A stretch of 64,000 nt of DNA from Pseudomonas sp. B21-048. GTDB taxonomy: Bacteria > Pseudomonadota > Gammaproteobacteria > Pseudomonadales > Pseudomonadaceae. Positions 28,268 to 36,993 of the stretch are shown one piece after another. Where the stretch lies: NCBI RefSeq assembly GCF_024748615.1, contig NZ_CP087168.1:4154001-4218000 (forward strand), read 5' to 3'. Below the pieces are notes generated by a model that did not search any database, was not told the origin of the DNA, and was given only the letters and a program-made list of their open reading frames with translations. Each line of letters begins with the position of its first letter. Positions within the stretch are counted from its first letter, which is position 1. The translations under genes were made by a program, and so were the position numbers.

Positions 28268-29173
28268 TCAAGGCAACTTCAGCGCCCGCCCCAATTCATC
28301 GAACAACGTCACCACCGAACGCAACGCGCGGCAGTCCGGGCGAGTCAGCAACCACAGCGCGGCGTCGTAACCGTGCAAGGGGTCGGTCAACGGTTGCAGT
28401 CCGTCACCGATGAGGAAGTCCGGCAACGCCGCGACACCCAGCCCGGCCCGTACCAATTCGGTCACCGATAACATGCTGTTGCAGCGATAACTCGGTGTCA
28501 CACCAGGCAACTGCTGACGACGCCAGGCGACGGTGGGGTGATCAGGCAGAAAGTCGTCCGGAGCGATCCAGGTCAAAGCAGCCAGCTCGTGGGAATCGAC
28601 CGATTGTAGATAGGCCGCGCTGGCACAGACCCGGTAGGAAATATCCGCCAGCCGCCGGCCAACCAAATGCTCGGGCGGTGTGCGGGTCAGCCGCAAGGCG
28701 ACGTCGGCATCGTGACGGCTGAGGTTGGCAAAGTCGTTGGAGGTGCAGAGTTCAAGGGTCAGCGCCGGATAGGACGGCATGAACCTCGCCAGTGCTGGCA
28801 ACAACAAACTTTGCAGGACCGAGTCGGTGCAGGTCAGGCGCACGGTGCCGCTGATGATTTCACCGCCCTGCTCCACGCCAATGCGCGCAGCCTCCAGCGC
28901 TTGTTCGGCGTGTTCAGCCTGCTCGGCCAACGTCTGTGCCAGCGTGGTCGGCAGGTAACCGGCACGGCTCTTTTCAAACAGTTGCTGACCCAGCGCCGCT
29001 TCCAGTCGGCGGACGGCGCGAAACACCGTCGAGACATCGACCTTCAACAACGCTGATGCCCGGGCCAGAGAGCCGCCGCGCACCAGGGCGAGGATCAGGG
29101 ACAGGTCCGGGTAGTCCAGTCGATAGTGCGTCGGTGCATTGACCACTTGGGATAACGCCAATATTGATTGCAT
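28268..29173 (-). CDS. LysR-family regulator
   Basis: The 301-residue protein has an N-terminal winged HTH (DLSLILALVRGGSLARASALLKVDVSTVFRAVRRLEAAL) and a substrate-binding-like C-terminal domain. It is divergent from the amidotransferase-monooxygenase pair at a distance of 51 bases and therefore probably controls it. The ATG at 29173 is preferred to one at 29209. Confidence 0.9.
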   Translation of the reverse strand: MQSILALSQVVNAPTHYRLDYPDLSLILALVRGGSLARASALLKVDVSTVFRAVRRLEAALGQQLFEKSRAGYLPTTLAQTLAEQAEHAEQALEAARIGVEQGGEIISGTVRLTCTDSVLQSLLLPALARFMPSYPALTLELCTSNDFANLSRHDADVALRLTRTPPEHLVGRRLADISYRVCASAAYLQSVDSHELAALTWIAPDDFLPDHPTVAWRRQQLPGVTPSYRCNSMLSVTELVRAGLGVAALPDFLIGDGLQPLTDPLHGYDAALWLLTRPDCRALRSVVTLFDELGRALKLP

Positions 29174-29224
29174 GAACGCCAATCTATAGTGGCTGCCAGG
29201 AATCAACAAGCGTCGAGATCACTC

Positions 29225-29932
29225 ATGGAAACCAACGCCATCCGCATCGCCCTGATCGGCGATCACGACCCACAAGTCACCGCCCACCAAGCCATTCCCG
29301 TCGCCCTCGGCATGGCCGTTGAACACATAGGCAAGGACATACCCTTTCAATGGTTGGCCACCGACAGCATCAACGCCGAAACGCCACTGGATGACTTCGA
29401 TGGTTTCTGGTGCGTGCCTGCCAGCCCGTATCGCGACATGGGCGGCGCTTTACGGGCGATCCGTTTTGCCCGCGAGCAACAGCGACCGTTCCTTGGCACG
29501 TGCGGCGGCTTTCAGCACGCGGTGCTCGAATTCGCCCGCAACGTTCTGGGCTGGCAGGATGCCGAACACGGCGAGACCTCGCCCGAGGCGACGCGGGCGT
29601 TACTCACGCCGCTGGCCTGCTCGCTGGTGGAAGCTGTCGACAGTATTCATTTGGTTGAAGGCTCGTTGATCGCCAAGGCGTACGAAAAGACTGAGACTCG
29701 TGAGGGATATCACTGCCGTTATGGTGTGAATCCTGAGTTTGAACGGGCACTACTGAAACAACAGTTACACGCGGTTGGCCACGATTCGGCGGGGGATCTG
29801 CGAGCGGTGGAGCTGAAAGATCATCCATTCTTCGTCGCCACGTTATTCCAACCGGAACGCGCCGCGCTCAAGGGTATTCTGCCGCCGTTGGTCCGTGCGT
29901 TGATCGAGGCTTGTGCGAGGCAAAAATCGTGA
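29225..29932 (+). CDS. CTP-synthase-type glutamine amidotransferase-like protein
   Basis: This 235-residue stand-alone protein resembles the class I amidotransferase domain of CTP synthase. The nucleophile elbow is present (GTCGGFQH, C93), but the place of the catalytic histidine reads FQPE (Q209-P210-E211) instead of the usual FHPE. Glutamine hydrolysis is therefore doubtful, and the protein may bind rather than hydrolyse an amide. The following gene overlaps it by four bases, and the LysR gene is divergent. Confidence 0.8.
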   Translation: METNAIRIALIGDHDPQVTAHQAIPVALGMAVEHIGKDIPFQWLATDSINAETPLDDFDGFWCVPASPYRDMGGALRAIRFAREQQRPFLGTCGGFQHAVLEFARNVLGWQDAEHGETSPEATRALLTPLACSLVEAVDSIHLVEGSLIAKAYEKTETREGYHCRYGVNPEFERALLKQQLHAVGHDSAGDLRAVELKDHPFFVATLFQPERAALKGILPPLVRALIEACARQKS

Positions 29933-30252
29933 TTGCCCCGACACCTGCAACGCCTTATTACGCAGTGATTTTCACCTCGCTGCGCACCGACGGCGATCAC
30001 GGTTACGAACAGGCCGCCGAACGTATGGTGGCACTGGCCCGTGAGCAACCCGGCTTTCTTGGCGTGGAATCGGCCCGGGGTGCGGATGGGCTCGGGATTA
30101 CGGTGTCGTACTGGGACAGCGAAGCGGCGATCCTGGCCTGGAAACACCATCCCGAGCACAGTGCGATTCGTGAGCGTGGGCGGTCGACCTGGTATTCGGC
30201 GTGTCATACGCGGGTGTGCAGGGTTGAGCGGGCGTATCTGTTTAAGCAGTGA
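29929..30252 (+). CDS. Antibiotic-biosynthesis-monooxygenase-fold protein
   Basis: The 107-residue protein has an ABM-type ferredoxin-like fold (YYAVIFTSLRTDGDHGYEQA; QPGFLGVESARGADGLGITVSYW). Such small proteins oxidise quinol-like compounds or degrade heme, and many are uncharacterised. A GTG start at 29929 overlaps the previous stop (GTGA). It probably works with the amidotransferase-like protein. Confidence 0.8.
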   Translation: MIAPTPATPYYAVIFTSLRTDGDHGYEQAAERMVALAREQPGFLGVESARGADGLGITVSYWDSEAAILAWKHHPEHSAIRERGRSTWYSACHTRVCRVERAYLFKQ

Positions 30253-30325
30253 TTGCTGCTGTGTTCTTTAAATCGCCGTCGCGGGCAGGTCCCGCGAAGA
30301 GGCCAGAACAAACACCGCAAAAACA

Positions 30326-30652
30326 TCACCCCCGCACCAAACTCCTCATCGCCGTAATCTGCGGCACGTCCCGCCGGTTCATGTACACCCGCAACGGTTC
30401 GGTGATGTTGATCTGGTCATCGATGTTCTGGTCCAGCAGCAACTGGATCAGTTCGCGCTTGAGCGTCATGGTCTGCTCGGGGCCGGGTGCCCAGACGAAT
30501 TCACTGGTGGGGATGATGCCCTCGTCGGCCACGTCCATGCCGAACGAGTCTTCGCTGAAACGAACGATGTACTGGCCGGTCTTGCGATTGAGACCAACAA
30601 AGCCTTTGAGTTGGTCGGCGGCCTGGCAAATGAGCTGGGAAGTGATGCGCAT
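30326..30652 (-). CDS. DUF2025 family protein
   Basis: The 108-residue protein matches the small Pseudomonas family DUF2025 (MRITSQLICQAADQLKGFVG; GQYIVRFSEDSFGMDVADEG). A structure of a P. aeruginosa member is known, but not its function. GAGG lies six bases before the ATG at 30652. No signal peptide. Confidence 0.85.
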   Translation of the reverse strand: MRITSQLICQAADQLKGFVGLNRKTGQYIVRFSEDSFGMDVADEGIIPTSEFVWAPGPEQTMTLKRELIQLLLDQNIDDQINITEPLRVYMNRRDVPQITAMRSLVRG

Positions 30653-30887
30653 GATAAACCTCACAAAGGGTCGCAAAGGACCGGTGATCGATGGTTTACA
30701 CGCAGGGCAAAAGAACGGATTTCCCTCTGCCGGGGAATCGCCGAGGCCAAGAGTACTGCAAAGAACCGCCCAAAAGCGCTGAAAAAATCTGCTTTAAACA
30801 CGTTTATGTCGGTCTTGCGATAGCGCAAGCGGTGTTCAGTTGTTAAAAGAGACGTCTCTGAAAATCCATCGCAAAAGGACTTCGACC

Positions 30888-32021
30888 ATGCCTGTCACCT
30901 TTACCAAGAGCGCCCTGCTGCTGAGCCTGATGCTCGGCCTCGGTCAGGCACAGGCCACCAGCGAGCCAAACCCCACCGCGCTGGCGACTCGCTTGGGCAT
31001 TCCGCATCCGGCGGTGATCGCCCATCGTGGTGCGTCGTTCGATGCACCGGAATCCACCGCGGCGGCCTACAAACTGGCTCGCGACCTGGGTGCCGATTAC
31101 CTGGAAATGGATCTGCAACGCAGCAAGGATGGCGTGCTATTCGCCCTGCACGACAACAACCTGCAACGCACCACCGACGTCGCCACAAAATTCCCTGAGC
31201 GCAAGGACAGCCCCGCCAACGAATTCACGATCGCCGAACTCAAAACCCTGGACGCCGGCAGCTGGTTCAACAGCGCTTACCCGGACCGCGCGCGTCCGAG
31301 CTACGCGGGGCTTAAGATCCTGACCCTGGACGAAATCATCGACATCGCCCAGGGCAACCCACTGCACAAGCCGGGCCTGTACATCGAGACCAAGGAGCCA
31401 AAGCAGTTTCCCGGCATCGAGCGTGACCTCAAGGATAAATTGCAGGACCGCGGCTGGCTGAGTCCGGCCGGTTCAAAACTGGCGAAGAGCAATCTGGCGG
31501 TCGGCCAAGGCAAAGGCAAAGGCAAAGTGGTGCTGCAAACCTTCGAGAAGACCAGCCTCGAATTGCTTGAGAAGGAAATGCCGCAAGTGCCGAAAATCCT
31601 GTTGCTGTGGGTGGGCGAAGGCAGCATCGAGCCGAAATCCAAAGTGACGTTCGCCGAGTCCGGCGACAAGGATAAAGCGACCTGGTACGCCAAGCAGGAA
31701 CCAAAAGACAAAGCCGAGTTCCAGCAATGGGTCGAATACGCCAAGGCCCAGGGCGCTATCGGCACCGGCCCTTCGGCCGCACTGACCCAGCGCGGCGATC
31801 AGAGCTATTCGGACCTGGTGCAACCGTGGATGAACCAGTACACCCACGATCAGGGCCTGCTGGTACACGTCTACACCATCGACGATGCCGTGGATTATCA
31901 GAAAGTGACGGATGCCGGCGTCGACGGCATCTTCACCAATCGCGCCAGCGAACTGCTGAAGTTCTATAAGCGTCCGGCGGCGGCGAGCGTTGCGCAGTTG
32001 TTGCAGAACAACGGGTATTGA
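30888..32021 (+). CDS. glpQ: GlpQ, periplasmic glycerophosphodiester phosphodiesterase
   Basis: The 377-residue enzyme hydrolyses glycerophosphodiesters to glycerol-3-phosphate and an alcohol. The signal peptide is about residues 1-23 (ending QAQA). Active-site motifs are AHRGASFDAPEST, LEMDLQRSKDG and LHDNNLQRTTD, with the C-terminal VYTIDD and DGIFTN. AAAAGGAC precedes the ATG at 30888. The upstream region has a small hairpin (30814-30829) and a 12-base palindrome agagacgtctct (30848-30859), but no clear Pho box. Confidence 0.95.
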   Translation: MPVTFTKSALLLSLMLGLGQAQATSEPNPTALATRLGIPHPAVIAHRGASFDAPESTAAAYKLARDLGADYLEMDLQRSKDGVLFALHDNNLQRTTDVATKFPERKDSPANEFTIAELKTLDAGSWFNSAYPDRARPSYAGLKILTLDEIIDIAQGNPLHKPGLYIETKEPKQFPGIERDLKDKLQDRGWLSPAGSKLAKSNLAVGQGKGKGKVVLQTFEKTSLELLEKEMPQVPKILLLWVGEGSIEPKSKVTFAESGDKDKATWYAKQEPKDKAEFQQWVEYAKAQGAIGTGPSAALTQRGDQSYSDLVQPWMNQYTHDQGLLVHVYTIDDAVDYQKVTDAGVDGIFTNRASELLKFYKRPAAASVAQLLQNNGY

Positions 32022-32059
32022 TTCGAGACCGCGAAGCTTTTAAGCCGACGCCACGAGTA

Positions 32060-32076
32060 ATTAAGCGTGAATTAAG
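32060..32076 (-). promoter_or_regulatory. PmrA-type direct repeat upstream of the PepSY gene
   Basis: On the minus strand the sequence reads CTTAAT, five bases, CTTAAT. This is an exact match to the hexamer-N5-hexamer box of PmrA and related OmpR-family response regulators. It lies 54 bases before the PepSY start. Confidence 0.55.
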
Positions 32077-32080
32077 TTGC

Positions 32081-32109
32081 GCTGTTTAACCTGATCCCAC
32101 TTAAACAGC
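32081..32109. promoter_or_regulatory. Inverted repeat in the leader of the PepSY gene
   Basis: Perfect nine-base arms gctgtttaa and ttaaacagc with an 11-base spacer, ending 20 bases before the ATG. It could be an operator or, in RNA, a leader hairpin. Confidence 0.55.
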
Positions 32110-32129
32110 TCATCCAAGGAAAGAACTTC

Positions 32130-32435
32130 ATGAAAACCTTAACTGCCCTATTCACCGCCGCTACCCTGACGCTCACCGCTGGCTTGGCGCAGGCTGACGT
32201 TCGTATCGACCAGATCCCTGAGTTGGTCAAGAGTGGCAAGATCAAACCCCTGGAAGAACTGAATCAGGCCGCCCTGAAGTTGCACCCGGGTGCCACGATT
32301 ACCGACACCGACCTGGATAACCACTTCAACGGTTACGAATATGAAGTTGAACTGCGTATGGCGGATGGCACTGAGTGGGACGTCGACTTTGATGCCACCA
32401 CGGGCAAGGTTTTGAGCGACAAACAAGACAAATGA
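32130..32435 (+). CDS. Small periplasmic PepSY-domain protein
   Basis: The 101-residue protein has a signal peptide (residues 1-22, ending LAQA) and one PepSY-like domain (ALKLHPGATITDTDLDNHF; YEYEVELRMADGTEWDVDFDATTGKVL). PepSY proteins often modulate proteases or sensors in the envelope, and in Pseudomonas they are frequently controlled by two-component systems. Its control region fits this, with a PmrA-type repeat and an inverted repeat. AAGGAAAG precedes the ATG and a terminator follows. Confidence 0.9.
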   Translation: MKTLTALFTAATLTLTAGLAQADVRIDQIPELVKSGKIKPLEELNQAALKLHPGATITDTDLDNHFNGYEYEVELRMADGTEWDVDFDATTGKVLSDKQDK

Positions 32436-32444
32436 TTCATCTGC

Positions 32445-32482
32445 AAAAAGCCGCACGATTCTCGGATCGTGCGGCTTTTTTT
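32445..32482 (+). terminator. Rho-independent terminator of the PepSY gene
   Basis: Fifteen-pair stem (aaaaagccgcacgat and complement) with a six-base loop, followed by a T run; starts ten bases after the stop. Confidence 0.9.
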
Positions 32483-32594
32483 GCATTCGGCATCAGGCCA
32501 TTCGCTGAAGCGACGAACGAAGGCGCGCTATTTCGCGCAAGCCCGCTAGAATCCCTCAAAACCATTCGGCATGTTGAAGCAGAGAACCACGGAT

Positions 32595-33773
32595 ATGGGG
32601 CAAACAGCGGCAGCAGACATCGCCACAATCAGCCGGATCAGCGCGGTGCCGGCGATTCTTCAGGTAATCAGTGAGTTGACCGGGTTGCGGTTCGCGGCGG
32701 TGGCGCGTGTTATCGAAGATTCCTGGATTGCTTGCGCGGTGCTCGATCGACTGGATGTCGGTTTGCAAGTGGGCGATGAACTGGATCTGGTCTCCACCCT
32801 GTGCAACGAAATTCGCCTGGGCCACCACTCGGTGGTGATCGACAAGGCCAGTGAAGATCCGCTGTATCGCAATCACCACACGCCCAGCACTTATCCATTC
32901 GAAAGCTACATGGCCGTCCCGATAGTGCGCACAGACGGGCGCTTTTTCGGCACCCTTTGTGCCTTTGATCCCACTCCGGCGCCGCTCAAGTCCAGCACGA
33001 TCCAGAGCACCATGGAGTCTTTCGCCCGGATGCTGGCGCTGCAGATCGAAGCCGAAGAAAACCTGCAACGGACCGAAGCGTCGCTGATCAAGAAACGTAA
33101 AACCGCCGAATTGCGCGAACAGTTCATCGCCGTGCTCGGCCATGACCTGCGCAACCCCTTGTTTGCCATTAGCGCCGGTGCCGAAATGCTTCTGCGTAAA
33201 GTCTCTGACCCCGCAAATGAGCAACGCGCCCGGCACATCCTCACCAGCGCCCAACGTGCGACCAAACTGGTCGATGACGTGCTGGACTTCGCCCGGGGCT
33301 CACTGGGACGGGGCATTCCCATGAACATCGAGCCGTGCCCGGATCTGGGAGATGCATTGCGGCATGTCATTTCCGAGATCCAGAGCATTCACCCTAAACG
33401 CATCATTCAGTCGTCGATTGGCGACCTGAGCAACATTCATTGCGATCGCGAGCGGGTCGCACAGTTGCTGTCCAATCTGGTGGCGAACGCAGTTGTCCAT
33501 GGAGACCCCGACGGCCCGGTCGAGGTCAGCGCGCAAATCAAGGAAGGGCACTTTGTGTTGAGGGTAAAAAACCAGGGGCTGATTGCCGAGGATGCGCTGC
33601 CGCACCTGTTCCAGCCCTACTCCAAACCAGCCGACGCAAGACCGCAGGCCGGCCTCGGGTTGGGGTTGTACATTGCCAGTCAGATTGCGCAGTCCCATGG
33701 CGGGAAACTGGAGGTGGTCTCGACCGAGCTACAGGGTACGACGTTCATCTTCAGCTTGCTCCCACGGACTTGA
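32595..33773 (+). CDS. GAF-domain sensor histidine kinase
   Basis: The 392-residue cytoplasmic kinase has an N-terminal GAF domain (about 15-155), HisKA with phospho-acceptor H183 (GHDLRNPL), an N-box (LLSNLVANAVVHG) and a G-box (GLGLGLYIASQIAQSHGG). There is no membrane segment and no receiver domain, and no response regulator lies beside it, so its partner is elsewhere. The start is uncertain: ATG 32595 is chosen over 32571, and neither has a strong ribosome-binding site. Confidence 0.85.
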   Translation: MGQTAAADIATISRISAVPAILQVISELTGLRFAAVARVIEDSWIACAVLDRLDVGLQVGDELDLVSTLCNEIRLGHHSVVIDKASEDPLYRNHHTPSTYPFESYMAVPIVRTDGRFFGTLCAFDPTPAPLKSSTIQSTMESFARMLALQIEAEENLQRTEASLIKKRKTAELREQFIAVLGHDLRNPLFAISAGAEMLLRKVSDPANEQRARHILTSAQRATKLVDDVLDFARGSLGRGIPMNIEPCPDLGDALRHVISEIQSIHPKRIIQSSIGDLSNIHCDRERVAQLLSNLVANAVVHGDPDGPVEVSAQIKEGHFVLRVKNQGLIAEDALPHLFQPYSKPADARPQAGLGLGLYIASQIAQSHGGKLEVVSTELQGTTFIFSLLPRT

Positions 33774-33880
33774 GCGGCGGTGCCGAGCACCGAACCGACG
33801 GACTGCCAACCTCATCCTGCAACGCCTGTAACCACGCCGCCGTCACCGCCTGCAACAAAGCCCAAGTGTGGCCGCTTTCA

Positions 33881-35506
33881 CTAGGCGCTCAACCGCGCCG
33901 TCACTTCATTCAACTGCCCCGACAACCCATGCAGATTGTGGCTGGCCGCTTCAGTGCGCTGCACGTTGTCCAGGTTGGTACTGGCGATGCTGGTGATTTC
34001 GGTGAGGTTACGCGAGATGTCTTCGGCCACTGAAGTCTGCTCTTCAGCGGCGGTGGCGATCTGGCGGTTCATGTCGCGAATGGCTTCCACGGCATGAGTG
34101 ATGCGCTCGAGCATGGCGCCAGCCTGGGTTACTTGCTCGACACTTTGCTCACTGCGCGACTGGCCGCTTTCGATGGCTTGGGCCGCGTCCACAGCACCGG
34201 TTTGCACGGTTTGAATGATCTGATTGATCTCGATGATCGACGCTGCCGTGCGCTGGGCCAGGCTGCGTACTTCATCGGCGACCACCGCAAATCCGCGGCC
34301 GGCTTCACCGGCACGGGCCGCTTCGATCGCCGCGTTGAGCGCCAGCAGGTTGGTTTGTTCGGCGATGCCGCGAATCACTTCCAAGACCTTGCCGATGCGT
34401 CCGCTGTCTTCTTCCAGACGACGGATAACCGTGGCGGTGTTGGCAATTTCGCCGCGCATTTGGGTGATGGTATGAATGGTGCCCTGCATGACTTTTTCGC
34501 TCTGCTGGGCGGACTGATCAGCATCATCGGCCGCACGTGCCGCATCGGCTGCGTGGCGCGCGACTTCTTGCGCAGTGGCGGACATCTCGTTCATCGCCGT
34601 AGCCACCTGATCGGTACGGCTGAACTGCTCGTTGGTGCCACTGGCCATGAGGCCGGCAATGGAATTCAGCTCGCCGCTGGCGGTGTTCAGATCCGTCGCA
34701 CTGCGCTGTAAACGACTGAAAGTTTCGGCGAGGAAATCGCGCAAGGTATTGGCGGCCTTGGCCAGGTTGCCCAACTCGTCCTGACGGGTGCTGGCCACGC
34801 GTTCGGCAAAGCGGCCCTGGCTGAGTTGTGTCACGTAGTCGATCAGTTTGCGAATCGGCTCCACCAGGTTGCGGTTGACCAGCCACAGGCTCAACAGGCC
34901 AATCAACACTCCCGACAGCAGCATCACCACGAGCCCCAGCAATACAGTCTGAGCGGCGCTGGCACTGATCAGCTTCGATTGTTCGATGCCCTGTTTGCGC
35001 AGTTCGCTGACCAATTCATTCATCTGTTCGCTGGCCGCACGGTCGACACCTTTGACCGCGTTGTCGCCGGTCTCTGGGTCGGCACCGGCAGCGGCGTAGG
35101 CATCACGGCCCTTCTGATAGGCCGCACCTAATACACGATGCTCTTCACGCAGGCGTTCGATGCGAGTCTTGAGTTGCGGCTCGATGCCCTTCTGCCCGGC
35201 CAGTTCGCCGAGAATGCCCTGCACGTCGCGCTGGCGGTCCTCGAACTGCTTCCAGTATTTGTCCAGGTTCGCAGGTTCCTTGCCGCGCAGCAGAACGTTT
35301 TTCCACTCCTGAACCTGCACCTTGAATTGCAGGTTGGCTTCATCAATCAATTGCGAGGTGTGCAACGGACCTTCAATCAGGTTCGCGTAGTTCTGAACGC
35401 CATTGGACAGAAAGTGAAAGCAGGCCAACGCGATCAGCAACATCGCCAGCAGGCTGCCGCTCAACAGGGCAAGAATTTGTGCTCGCAGGGACTTTTGCAA
35501 AAACAT
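33881..35506 (-). CDS. Methyl-accepting chemotaxis protein
   Basis: This 541-residue chemoreceptor has a first membrane segment near residues 13-35, a periplasmic helical ligand domain, a second segment near 190-215, a HAMP domain and the conserved signalling hairpin ([38 protein letters not shown]). The periplasmic part is a long helical domain; its ligand cannot be told. Start at 35506 ([12 protein letters not shown]) is preferred over 35521. Confidence 0.9.
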   Translation of the reverse strand: MFLQKSLRAQILALLSGSLLAMLLIALACFHFLSNGVQNYANLIEGPLHTSQLIDEANLQFKVQVQEWKNVLLRGKEPANLDKYWKQFEDRQRDVQGILGELAGQKGIEPQLKTRIERLREEHRVLGAAYQKGRDAYAAAGADPETGDNAVKGVDRAASEQMNELVSELRKQGIEQSKLISASAAQTVLLGLVVMLLSGVLIGLLSLWLVNRNLVEPIRKLIDYVTQLSQGRFAERVASTRQDELGNLAKAANTLRDFLAETFSRLQRSATDLNTASGELNSIAGLMASGTNEQFSRTDQVATAMNEMSATAQEVARHAADAARAADDADQSAQQSEKVMQGTIHTITQMRGEIANTATVIRRLEEDSGRIGKVLEVIRGIAEQTNLLALNAAIEAARAGEAGRGFAVVADEVRSLAQRTAASIIEINQIIQTVQTGAVDAAQAIESGQSRSEQSVEQVTQAGAMLERITHAVEAIRDMNRQIATAAEEQTSVAEDISRNLTEITSIASTNLDNVQRTEAASHNLHGLSGQLNEVTARLSA

Positions 35507-35783
35507 CGAGTGATATCTCATGACGAAGTTGAAGCACGACTTATAGACGTGCGAGGTGTCCGGACATCCCTGTCAGCGACGCTGGTTTATGACCAGAATC
35601 GGAAGATCGACAACAGCCTCATCGGCGGGCCAGAGCCTTTCTTGAGTTTCTTCCGACCACTGGCAGCGGGCGGTTTTTTCGGCGCCATTCAACTGTCACA
35701 AAACCTTCAGAATTGCTTGCGATGATGAGGCTCAAGTGAACCTGGGAAACCTGCAACAGGCGTCCCCCTCACAGCGAGACCTC

Positions 35784-36806
35784 ATGAACCACAGCATCGA
35801 CCAGCGCCATCGCGATTCCGACCTGTTCGGCCTCCTTTACGGCTTCAGTTTTCGCCCCGGCGAGCGCGGTCAGGAAATCGATTCGGCCAAGGCGCTGCAC
35901 TGCCTTCAACAACCGGACGACAGTGATGAATTCCTCTGGTTGCACCTGAACCTGGCCCACGCCGCATGCGAGCGCTGGATGAAAAGCCATCTGGCATTGC
36001 CTGACGAGTTTTTCGAAGCCTTGCACGAAGGTTCCCGTTCGACGCGCATCGAGCATGTCGATTCGGCGTTGCTGGCGGTGGTCAACGACGTGGTGTTCAA
36101 CCTCAGCAGCATGGTCTCCTCGGATGTCTCGACGCTGTGGGTCTGTGCCCGCAGCCGGCTGATCATCAGCGCCCGACTGCAACCGCTGCACTCGGTGGAC
36201 AAGCTGCGCTCTTCGGTGAAGGCCGGTGAATGCTTTCGCTCACCGCTGGAATTGCTGGTGCATTTACTGCGCGATCAGGGCGAAGTGCTGACGCAGATCG
36301 TGCGCAAGACCAGCCTCAGCGTCGATCAGGTCGAAGATGAGTTGCTGTCTTCGCGCCTGTCGACCAACCGGGCTGAGCTGGGCGCCAACCGCCGGGTGCT
36401 GGTGCGCCTGCAACGGTTGCTGGCGCTGGAGCCGGGCTCGTTGCTGCGCCTGCTCAATCGTCCGCCGCAATGGTTGCAGAAAGAGGACGTCAAGGAGCTG
36501 CGCAAGTCCACCGAAGAGTTTGCGCTGATCATCAACGACCTCACGGCCCTCGGTGAACGGATCAAGCTGTTGCAGGAAGAAATCGCCGCCAACCTCAACG
36601 AACAAAGCAACCGCACGCTGTTCACCCTGACCGTGGTCACGGTGCTGGCGCTGCCGATCAACATCATCGCCGGTTTCTTCGGCATGAACGTCGGCGGCGT
36701 GCCGCTTTCCGGTGACCCAGAGGGGTTCTGGATTCTGGTGGCGCTGGTCGCGACGTTTACCCTGATTGCCGGGCGCTGGGCGTTTCGCAAGCGCCAGGAT
36801 TATTGA
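35784..36806 (+). CDS. CorA/ZntB-type divalent cation transporter
   Basis: The 340-residue protein has a large cytoplasmic N-terminal domain and two C-terminal membrane helices, joined by the signature GMN (FFGMNVGG) that forms the pore entrance. The overall sequence is closer to ZntB (zinc efflux or uptake) than to CorA proper. The start at 35784 is uncertain; a GTG at 35736 is the alternative. Confidence 0.85.
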   Translation: MNHSIDQRHRDSDLFGLLYGFSFRPGERGQEIDSAKALHCLQQPDDSDEFLWLHLNLAHAACERWMKSHLALPDEFFEALHEGSRSTRIEHVDSALLAVVNDVVFNLSSMVSSDVSTLWVCARSRLIISARLQPLHSVDKLRSSVKAGECFRSPLELLVHLLRDQGEVLTQIVRKTSLSVDQVEDELLSSRLSTNRAELGANRRVLVRLQRLLALEPGSLLRLLNRPPQWLQKEDVKELRKSTEEFALIINDLTALGERIKLLQEEIAANLNEQSNRTLFTLTVVTVLALPINIIAGFFGMNVGGVPLSGDPEGFWILVALVATFTLIAGRWAFRKRQDY

Positions 36807-36830
36807 TTACCACCACCGGCACCATCGCTC

Positions 36831-36879
36831 GACGCAGAGCGTCCGGGGCGGCATTACCACGCGGAGCGTGGGAACGATC
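36831..36879. repeat. Extragenic palindromic repeat, GTGGGAACGATC family, copy 2 (half element)
   Basis: Contains gacgcagagcgtc and closes with cgcggagcgtgggaacgatc, as the right half of the elements at 45359 and 54317. The left terminal arm is missing. Confidence 0.7.
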
Positions 36880-36993
36880 AGATCGTCGGATCGCGGCCCC
36901 ACAAAAAACCCAAACACTGACCCAGCGCAGTCTCTTTGTAATATTTAGCAACGATCATGGGAGACATTCCTTCTCTGCTCAGGATTGTCCGGC

